NCBI RefSeq assembly: GCF_019320115.1
Contig: NC_089586.1
Location: 496,001-560,000 of the forward strand
Origin: Miscanthus floridulus
Lineage: Eukaryota > Streptophyta > Magnoliopsida > Poales > Poaceae
Reading direction: 5' to 3'
DNA: 64,000 nt
Shown: piece after piece, positions 34,326-42,814 of the stretch
How the letters are laid out: each line of letters opens with the position of its first letter
How positions within the stretch are numbered: position 1 is the first letter of the stretch
Program-made: the position numbers and the translations under genes
The notes under the pieces: model-generated
Seen by the model: only the letters and a program-made list of their open reading frames with translations
The model's database searches: none
What the model was told of the DNA's origin: nothing

Positions 34326-36062
34326 TTATGCGTAGAATCTTCTTAGCTGGCTGATGTGCCATGTATTGCTGACTTCTTTTTCATCTTCGGTCATCAACTT
34401 GTATGTGCCTGGTCCGGTGACTTTTGTGACAATGAACGGGCCTTCCCATGGACTGAGTAGCTTATGTCGTCCATCAATCTTTTGTATCCTTCTTAGTACT
34501 AAGTCTCCAACTTGTAGTGATCGCGGTTGGGTACTCTTGTTGTAGTGCCGTCTTAAACCTTGTAGGTATCTGGCTGATTGGAGGGTAGCGTTTATTCTGA
34601 CTTCTTCTGAGCTGTCGAGTTCTAATCTTCTTGTGTGTTCTGCTTCTCCTTCATCATATTGTTCTATTTTTGGGGAAGTCCAGATCAAGTCGGCGGGTAG
34701 TACGGCCTCTGACCCATAAACTAGGAAGAAGGGCGAGTGGCCTGTTGCTCTGCTTATTTGAGTTCGTAGCCCCCATACTACTTTCGGTAATTCTTCAATC
34801 CATTTGGACCCATAGTCCACTAGTTCTTCGTATAACCTTGGTTTTAATCTGGCTAGTATGAGTCCGTTAGCCCTTTCTACTTGTCCGTTAGCTTCTAGAT
34901 GTGCAACGGACGCATAGTCTATACTGAAACCACAGTCTTGTGCCCAGCTCTTGAATTCCGTAGCCGTGAAGGGGGAGCCTAGATCTATGATGATTCGATT
35001 GGGCATACCGAAGCGGTGCATAATGTCTTGGATGAACTCAACTGCTTTGGTTGCACTGTACTTCGCGAGTGGTTTGTATTCAATCCACTTGGTGAATTTG
35101 TCGATTGCTACGAAGATGTACTCGAAACCGCCTTTTGCTTTTTTCAAGGGTCCTACTTGATCTGGCCCCCAGCAGGAAAAAGGCCAAGCGGGTGGGATGC
35201 AGATAAGATTGTGAGCTGGTATATGGGCTTGTCTTGCAAACATTTGGCAACCTTTGCATTTTCTGACAAGCTCTTCGGCGTCTTTCAAAGCGGTTGGCCA
35301 GTAGAATCCGGTGCGAAATGCTTTGCCAACCAGTGTCCTTGAGGCGGCATGATTTCCACAGCAACCTGAGTGTATTTCATTTAGGATTTCTTTGCCTTCT
35401 TCAAATGAGACACATTTTAGTAATACTCCTGATGATGCTGCTCTTCTGTAGAGTTTATTCCCTACTAAAACGTAGTTTTTGCTTCTGCGAACAACTTGTG
35501 TGGCCTCTGCTTTATCTGCTGGCAGTTTATTTTCTTTGATATATTCAATGAAATCTTGGGTCCATGAAGTGTTGATTGTCAAGATCTGAACACTTTTAGC
35601 CTGAATTTCATGTGTTGTTTCACCGGGTTGTTTGATAGAGGGAACTGATAGCTCTTCTATGAATACGCCGGGTGGAACCTTTGCTCTGTCTGATCCGAGC
35701 TTGGCAAGGACATCTGCTGCAATGTTAGAATCGCGTAGGACGTGTAAAATTTCTAATCCTTGGAAGTGTTTTTCAAGTTTCCGTATTTCAGCACAATAAG
35801 CACCCATGTTTTCTTTGGTGCAGTCCCAATCTTTGTTGACTTGGTTGATGACCACTGCTGAATCGCCGTATACGAGTAATCTTTTTATTCCGAGGGTAAT
35901 CGCGACTCGTAGCCCGTGGATGAGGGCTTCGTATTCTGCTTTGTTATTTGTAGCTTGCCATAATATCTGAAGGACGTACTTGAGTTGTTTTCCTTCTGGA
36001 GAAATGAGGAGAACGCCTGCACCGGCCCCGCCTAGTTTGAGTGATCCATCAAAGTACATTTT
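34326..36062 (-). pseudogene. Element C second RNase H and integrase
   Basis: 577 residues, open. The second RNase H starts MYFDGSLKLGGAGAG with acidic residues in YFDGS, NKAEYEAL, VYGDSAVVIN and NIAADVLAKL, all four expected positions present. A linker leads to integrase: zinc region (CCGNHAASRT, RKCKGCQMF), DDE core Asp in CWGPDQVGPL, Asp in IIIDLGSPFTA and Glu in ANGQVERANG, then SH3-like SPWEGPFIVTKV and end SQLRRFYA. Domain content looks intact. It is in the same frame as RT, separated by the TAG at 36063-36065 where a Trp is expected. Inactive as part of a full polyprotein unless that stop is bypassed. Confidence 0.93.
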
Positions 36063-37502
36063 CTAGTGGTCGAGGATTGTATCTGATAAGGGCTGTTGAA
36101 TCTCTGTCCATTCGGCCACGAAATTGGCGAGGGCTTGAGATTTGATTGCTTTCCGTGGGGTGAAATTGATATCAAGAGCTCCAATTTCAACTGCCCATTT
36201 TGATATGCGCCCTGTGGCGTCTTTATTGTGTAGGATGTCTCCGAGTGGAAAATCTGTCACTACGGTAATCTTGTGGCTTTCGAAATAGTGGCGAAGCTTC
36301 CATGGGGTAATGAGTAGAGCGTAGAGTAGTTTTTGTACGTGTGGGTACCGGATTTTGGATTCTGACAGTACTTCGCTGATGTAGTATACTGGACGTTGCA
36401 CTTTATATACGCGCCCTTGTTCTTCTCTTTCTATGACTATTGCTGTACTGATTACGGTGGGAGTTGCCGCGATATATAGCATCATATCTTCATCTTTCTT
36501 TGGAGGTGTCAGGATGGGCGATGAAGTGAGGTATTCTTTAAGTTTTTTGAAAGCTTCGTCGGCTTCTATTGTCCACTCAAACTTGTCTGTCTTCTTTAGT
36601 AGTTTAAAGAAAGGTAACCCCTTTTCGCCGAGTCTTGATATGAAACGGTTGAGGGCCGCCATACATCCTGTTAGTTTCTGCACATCTTTGACACTCCTAG
36701 GTGGGCCCATTTCTGTTATAGCTCGAATTTGCTTGGTGCTGGCTTCGATCCCGCGCTGACTAACCAAAAATCCGAGTAGTTGTCCTGAGGGAACTCCAAA
36801 TACACATTTATTTGGGTTCAATTTCCATCTCCATTTCTTCAGGTTTTCGAAGGTTTGCTTTAAATCTTTAATTAGAGTGTCTGGGTTCTTTGTTTTCACC
36901 ACCACATCGTCCACATATGCTTCCACATTTTCACCTATTTGATTCCCAAGGCAAGTCTGGATAGCTCTTTGGTACGTGGCGCCGGCGTTCTTTAGTCCAA
37001 ACGACATGGTCTTGTAGCAGTAGGCGCCAAATGGGGTGATGAAAGATGTCTTGCTCTGGTCTTCTTCTTTTAGTGTGATCTGGTGATACCCTGAATAGCA
37101 ATCGAGAAAAGATAATAACGCAGATCCTGCTGTTGAGTCAACTATCTGGTCAATGCGTGGTAGCCCAAACGGATCTTTTGGGCAATGTTTGTTGAGATCT
37201 GTGTAATCGACGCACATACGCCACTCGTCCGTGTTTTTCTTCTGTACAAGGACTGGGTTGGCTAGCCAATCTGGATGAAGGATTTCCTTGATGAATCCGG
37301 CTGCCATCAGTTTTGTTATTTCCTTTTTAATTGCTACCTTCTTGTCGGGTGAGAATCGTCGTAACCGTTGTTTTACAGGTTTGGAGCCTTCGTTAACATC
37401 AATTCTGTGCTCAGCCAACTCCCTTGGGACTCCTGGCATGTCGGCTGGCCTCTAGGCGAAGATATCTTTGTTGTCCCGAAGAAAGTTGGTGAGCGCGAGT
37501 TC
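36063..37502 (-). pseudogene. Element C reverse transcriptase and first RNase H
   Basis: The open part is 37439-36063. RT: PVLVQKKNTDEWRMCVDYTD, LPRIDQIVDSTAGSALLSFL, TMSFGLKNAGATYQRAI and catalytic EAYVDDVVVKTKN. The first RNase H follows (MMLYIAATPTVISTAIVIER, PVYYISEVLSESKIRYPHVQ) and appears degenerate, lacking the first acidic residue, a known trait of Tat elements with a second domain. Upstream, the same frame reads ELALTNFLRDNKDIFA-stop-RPADMPGVP. The TAG at 37452-37454 replaces a Trp, and the TAG at 37503-37505 a probable Gln after SAK. Confidence 0.93.
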
Positions 37503-39392
37503 CTATTTTGCCGAGAGGTGAGCACTGATAGTTGCTGTCTTGGAGGTGTCGCCTGTGCCTAAGTCGATTTGCTTGACGTCGGCTTCTTTTGGTGGTGCGA
37601 TGATACTGGGGTTTTTAGCCGGTATTTCTAATTCTTCTTGGCTTGTTTCTGCAGCGATTGCGGCTATTTCTTTTCTTCCATTGTCAGCTTGTGCTTTAGC
37701 TGCAATTTGGATCACCTGGACATCGCAGTCAAAAGCGCGCTTTAAATCGCTTCGAAGAGAAAGGATACCGTGGGGTCCTGGCATCTTAAGCAGTAAGTAC
37801 GGATAATGTGGTATTGCCATGAATTTGGCCAGTGCTGGACGTCCTAGGATTGCATGATATGATGAATCAAAGTCGGCGACTTCGAATTTGATAAACTCTG
37901 TTCGGTAGTTTGAAGGAGTTCTAAAGGTAACAGGTAAAGTAATTTGTCCGAGTGGCATGGCTGCTTTGCCAAGTACTATTCCGTAAAAAGGTGTGCTTGT
38001 TGGTGTAATCATCCCGGCGAGTTGTAGTCCCATTTTCCTTAGAGTTTCTGAAAAGATGATGTTAAGCCCAGCTCCTCCATCGATTAGTACTTTGGTGACG
38101 GTCATACCAGCTATAGTCGGATCCAGAACCAATGGATAATGGCCCGCATTTCCCACGCTAGTCCATTGGTCTTCTCTGGTGAATTGGATAGGATACTGTG
38201 ACCAATTGAGGTATCTTGGTGTAGCCGGTTCTGCGGTCATAATGGTCCGCAGTGCTAGTTTTTCTTGATGTTTGCTTCTGCAATCCGGAGCCCCTGAGAA
38301 AATCACTGCTACCGTTCCCCTAGGTTTTTGGAATCCTTTGTCCTCGTGGTTGTCTTCTTCTCTTTTCTGATTGTCCTCTTTAGTGTCTTCCTTACTATCT
38401 TTTCTTGTGTATCGATCTTTGAAAGTATAGCAATTTCCGATGGTGTGCCTCCCACTAGGGTGTAATGGGCAACGTATGTTTTCAATGTCATCATATCTTC
38501 TGGGTTTGGTAAACTTCTTTGATTTGTCGGCCATTGCCACAGTATTGTCTGATCTACGTTTTCTTTCTTGATGTCTGCTGTTTCGATGATTTTGCTTGTC
38601 CGAGTTGTCCTGGTTGTTTCTGTCCGGGAACCTTTCTCGTGTTTTTTCTTCTACAGTAATCATCTTTTCTACTGTTCGTCTGAATTCTTCATTGTTTCTC
38701 GGATTTTCTTTGCAGAAGTCTTGAAATTGCCACCTAGCCATGATTTCGTGAGAGAAAGCTTCAATTACTTCTCGTTCGGTTATGTCATGCACTTGAGCTC
38801 GTAGTTCGCCGAATCGTCGATAGTAATTTCTGAGACTTTCACCTCCCTTTTGCTTGAGTCCTTTTAATTCTGCATGGGTGATTGGATGTGTAATGATTCC
38901 TGCAAAATTCTCACAAAAAGCTCTTTGCAAATCCTCCCAATTTTTGATAGATCCTGGGTTCAGTTTGTCGAACCATTGGAGAGGCATGGCTTCCAGTGCC
39001 ATGGGAAAGAACAGGGTTTTGATATCGTCGTCTCCTCCGGCTAGTTCAATTGATTGTGAATATATTCTGAGCCATTGCCTTGGTTCAGTTTTGCCATCAT
39101 ACTTGGAGTGGTTAGACGGTTTGAATTTGTGAGGTAATCGTACCAATGCAAGCCTGTTCGCGAAACAGGGGAATCTGTCGTGCGTCTTGGTTTCTTTGAA
39201 TTCGGATTCGGCACCTTCTTCTGGCCAATTGTCGTTCTGACGGGAATAATCTTGCGAGATTGTCTGGGTAGGTACCCTACTCCTAGTCTTCTTTGGTTGT
39301 TCAAATCGGTGGCCTTGATTATGTTCCTTCCTACTTCCTTCGTCATGGCTTCCACCTGGCCCAAGTCTTTCGAAAGCGGATTTCCTTTGATT
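37503..39392 (-). pseudogene. Element C gag core, finger and protease
   Basis: Reading 39146-37503 without a stop: LPHKFKPSNHSKYDGKTEPR, capsid core FFPMALEAMPLQWFDKLNPG and ENFAGIITHPITHAELKGLK, a basic linker, finger RCPLHPSGRHTIGNC, GTVAVIFSGAPDCRSKHQ, then protease KVLIDGGAGLNIIFSETLRK with its Asp intact and HAILGRPALAKFMAIPH. The real frame extends upstream past 39146 (HDRFPCFANRLALVR) to a frameshift near 39400. Compared with element B this copy keeps the protease aspartate. Function: capsid and polyprotein cleavage. Confidence 0.92.
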
Positions 39393-40523
39393 TTAATCTT
39401 CTTGCCTGTGGGTTGTTGATCTGGCGGGTAGTCTTGATCGAGCTCTCTCTTCATGCGTTTTCGGGATCGTCGGTCGGAGCAAGTCCTGGAGCTGTTCATA
39501 CTTCTCACTGGGATGTGAAGTTTTTCCGAGTTCTTCTAATGCTTCTCGAATCTTATCGTAAGGTGTATTCGCCGTGCGTCTCCCCTCGACTTCTCGTTGC
39601 GATTTTCTTTTGTCGTACTCTGCCAATTCTGACTCGTATCTGATCCAAGCTTCCCTGCGCTGCCTAGCACGGTGTTGACGCCCTTGCTTCAACTTGTTTT
39701 TTCTTTCTCTAGCTTGTTTCTGACTATCTGTTTCTCCGTCGTAGCCTTGGGCAAAAGGTGATATGTTGGATTCTGATTCATCTGATGATCTGACATCGGG
39801 TACTTCTGGGGGATTTAATGGTGACCGCGGTCATCGAACCATAAGCACTTCTCGTGCATGAGTCGTTCTGTTATTGGCGTTAGTTTTTATGCTGTCGGAG
39901 TTGCTAATAACTTTAGTGGATGCCTCGGTGTCGTAGATCGAGTCTCCTTCTTGGTAGGGTAGAATTGCTGTCGTCGTCGTGCCGACTAGTTGGGTACCGC
40001 TGTCCTCAGGAATAGAACCTGGCCAGTGGATGATGCAGTCTTGGGATGTTATTGTTAGCACGAGACCCTCCTGAGCTCCTGTCAGTGGTATCCCGCATCT
40101 TGGATTGAAAGATCTTTCGAACTGTCCCTGATAGGATTTTGCCATGTTGTCGAGCCCAAATGGAAAAGAACTCGACTTCTTGGAAGAACTCTGAGGGTAA
40201 TCCGAGTTGTTTTGGGTTGTGCTCTGGAATCTTGCCAAAAAAGAACTCGGTTTTTTGAAAGCACTCGGATAAAACTTTGCCTTGATGTTTGAATTCGAAT
40301 CGGATATGAGTGGCCGTGAGATCTGATTTGAATCAGATACTGTGAGCTGTGCGAATCTTCTGGTGAGCTGATCCGTTGTAGTTGGTGAAATATGAAATTC
40401 TTTATGATGATCTAGAATTTTGAGGAGATGGCCCTGAAGCTTGCCGTTGTTGTCCGCCTCGCAGATCCACGAGCCGAAGATGAAAGTTGATCCCGTCGGG
40501 AAGATTATGTTGTCGAGGTCCAT
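39393..40523 (-). pseudogene. Element C gag N-terminal region
   Basis: Likely start Met at 40523 (MDLDNIIFPTGSTFIFGSWI), 30 bases past the PBS; the in-frame Met at 40589 lies inside the LTR and is unlikely. EGLVLTITSQDCIIHWPGS is the part best shared with B. A TGA at 39831-39833 replaces an Arg codon (CGA), a CpG change. The same frame goes on as PRSPLNPPEVPDVRSSDESE and a basic RARQRREAWIRYES region, then ends at 39393 by frameshift against the gag core. Confidence 0.85.
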
Positions 40524-40552
40524 CGAGTTCTCGGATGCAAAGTCGCCGAAAC

Positions 40553-40570
40553 CCCCTACCTGGCGCGCCA
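40553..40570 (-). promoter_or_regulatory. Element C primer binding site
   Basis: Minus strand TGGCGCGCCAGGTAGGGG, two bases inside the 5' LTR; identical to that of element B. Confidence 0.88.
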
Positions 40571-40572
40571 GC

Positions 40573-40971
40573 TGTCGATGTTTTACCACCGATAGCCTAC
40601 CACGGGGGTACCCGGGGCAGTATGTTCGGGCTTCGGCGTATGCCGAACTCGATGGTTAACGCAAGACACAGTCGATTTATCCTGGTTCAGGCCCTCGATC
40701 GTAGATCGAGTAATAACCTTACGTCCAGTCGACGTTAGCCTTTGCGTTGGATTGATTGTCAAGTGTTGTGTTGTACAATGGTCGTGTGTCCTGTCCCAGG
40801 AGTCCTGCCCTCCTTTATATAGTCAGGAGGTCAGAGTCCTAGTCCGTTTACAATGAGATTTCCTAGTAGGATTACTTAATAGCTATACTACTAAGATTAC
40901 ATGGGGAGAGTCCTGGTTGGACTAGATATTCTCTCTCCCTTGCGGGGTATCCTGTGGGTCCCGCATCGACA
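40573..40971 (-). repeat. Element C 5' LTR
   Basis: 399 bp, TGTCGATG...CATCGACA. TATA box on minus at 40812-40823 (CTATATAAAGG), so transcription would start roughly 30 bases further left. Confidence 0.96.
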
Positions 40972-41033
40972 GTGCCATTATGAAAGATGCTCTATTTCTA
41001 TATGCCACTAGAAAGTTCACACGGTCCCTAGTG

Positions 41034-42170
41034 TCATGACGCTAAACTTTCTTGTTCTCTACGCCATTCTGTTCGCCTTCTGTTAGGTTTTCATCGTTTG
41101 GCAGCCCTGACATATGGGTCCGACAAGTGATAATGTCCAGAATACCCTTCTCTCATAACCCAGTCCTCTCCCTTTCTCTCTTCGGCCAGTGGGGCCAAGC
41201 TGCAAGTGACCCAGTCACCGTCTTTCTACTCATCCTTTCATCTTCATCTACCTGCACGTCATCATGGTAGAGAAAGCTGTTCGCTTCGCACGCGGCCGTC
41301 GTACCGCCATTTCTTTCACGCCCCATGGCCGGTCAAGCGCCCCGGTGTCTCGGTCTCGCACCCCACTGCCGAGCAGCCGCGGCCCGGGACCGTGGCGGCC
41401 TCACCGGAGGAGAACGCCGGTGGCGCGCTGTGGCTGTGCTCGCAGGTGCTGTGCGGGCGGCCCAAGATGCGGCGGCACGAGTTCAGGCAGTGCTCGGTGT
41501 GCGGCGTGGTGAACTACTGCTCCCGCACGTGCTTGGCGCTGCACTAGAAGATGGCGCACAAGGCCGAGTGCACGCCCATGGACTGACGGCTCGACGTTGG
41601 CGGCGTCGCCGCTGTGCAGCCCAACGCCATGGGCCACTGCCGTCGGGAGCCACCGCAGCTGCCAGCTGCTACGTGTGGGCGCCGCTGCGAGCGCCCCGCC
41701 CACGCCATGGACGCGCGGGCCATCCTCGACGCCAGCAGTGCGGGCGCCGCCGTGGGCGCCTCGCGCCACCCCCGTGGCTGCGCGGGTCGTCCTGCGAGAA
41801 GAGCAGGGCTGGAGCCCCACGGCCGTAACAGTCGTCCGTGAGGTGGTCGGCGCGAGTTGGTCGGACACCGTGAGCGAGCCGACGAGGATGACGTGGCCGC
41901 GGCTGCGAGCGAGGAGACTGCGTCCACGGTGGCGAGGACGCACGCGCGGTGTCCACGGCAACGAGGACGGGCTGTTGGACCGGGAGTGTAGCAAGCGTCG
42001 GAGGGGCAGGACCAAAGGAGCGCGACGTGCGTGGGGAGGAATTGGGAGAGAGGTGGGCAATTTGGACATTATCACTGGTCGGGCCCACATGTCAGGGCTA
42101 GCAAACGGTGGAAATCTAACAGAAGACAGATGGAATGGCGTAGAGAACAAAAAAAAGTTTAGCGTCCTGA
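41034..42170. mobile_element. Pack-MULE-like element with about 107-bp terminal inverted repeats
   Basis: 41034-41140 (TCATGACGCTAAACTTTC... to TGATAATGTCC) is repeated inverted at 42064-42170 (GGACATTATCACTGG... to AGCGTCCTGA) with moderate divergence. Long inverted ends around a GC-rich gene piece are the mark of Mutator-like Pack-MULEs. No clear 9-bp target duplication was found, so the outer edges may be a few bases off. No transposase. Confidence 0.8.
41416..41586 (+). pseudogene. Captured MYND zinc-finger fragment (F-box/MYND protein, At1g67340-like)
   Basis: Reads AGGALWLCSQVLCGRPKMRR, HEFRQCSVCGVVNYCSRTC, LALH-stop-KMAHKAECTPMD. The Cys/His spacing is that of a MYND finger, and the wording closely follows, from memory, the MYND part of plant F-box proteins such as At1g67340. 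The TAG within LALH-stop-KMAHK replaces the usual Trp. The F-box half is not seen, so only the finger-side exon was captured. Downstream RLDVGGVAAVQPNAMG may belong to the same source gene. Confidence 0.8.
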
Positions 42171-42290
42171 TATCAGAGTTCGCTTAAACCTTTTAGCGGG
42201 GTATATGAATGGAACATGTCTCGTAATAGCACACGGGGAAAAGCCTCATAAAAGGAGTGAACAAAACACGCCAGCACTCAAAACAAGTTA

Positions 42291-42623
42291 GGCCCTGTTT
42301 AGTTCCTAAAAATTTTCATCCTAAAGTGTCACATCGAATCTTGCAGCACATGTATGGAGCATTAAATATAGACGAAAAAAACTAATTGTACAGTTTAGTT
42401 GAAAATCGCGAGACGAATGTTTTAAGCCTAATTAGGCCATGATTAGCATAAGTGCTACAGTACCAGCATGCGCTAATGATGGATTAATTAGGCTTAATAA
42501 ATTTGTCTTGCAGTTTCTAGGCGATGTATGTAATTAGTTTTTTTATTAGTATCCGAAAATCACTTCCAACGTTCCTAAAATATCTGATGTGATGTCAAAA
42601 ATTTTCATTTCGCGAACGCACCC
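42291..42623. repeat. 333-bp PIF/Harbinger-type MITE upstream of VPS20
   Basis: Starts GGCCCTGTTTAGTTC, ends GCGAACGCACCC; flanked by TTA at 42288-42290 and 42624-42626. Interior shares GGATTAATTAGGCTTAATAAA and AAGCCTAATTAGGCC with 21436-21778. Its right edge is about 190 bases upstream of the VPS20 start codon. Confidence 0.88.
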
Positions 42624-42814
42624 TTAACGAGTCGACGCTAATGAGCCGCCACAGCACGCCACCACCCACAGACAGACCCTGCCCCGCCGGCACCGAACGG
42701 CTCAACTGTAATGCCGTGACCGTCTCGTCCCCGTCCAGTCCACCTTTCCCTCCCCCTCTCCGACTACGCCGCCGTCACGCCACCTCGCCGGCCGGCGGAG
42801 CCCCGACCGCGAGG

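Larger units (their letters stand above)
27132..40971 (-). mobile_element. Element C: near-complete Tat-type gypsy element, 13.84 kb
   Basis: LTRs 27132-27530 and 40573-40971, both 399 bp, with four substitutions between them by eye. Perfect 5-bp target duplication GTGCC (27127-27131 and 40972-40976). On minus: PBS, gag, protease, RT-RNase H, second RNase H, integrase; then a 109-bp tandem array, a spliced antisense gene and spacer before the 3' LTR. All domains are present. I see one CGA-to-TGA stop, one gag frameshift near 39400, and three TAG stops in pro-pol. Confidence 0.97.

Noticed and set aside
40523..40589. Gag start of element C at 40589
   Set aside because: That Met lies inside the LTR; the Met at 40523, just after the primer binding site, is the sensible start.
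41401..42150. Minus-strand 249-codon ORF in the Pack-MULE
   Set aside because: Antisense shadow of the GC-rich captured region; it covers the MYND sequence in reverse.
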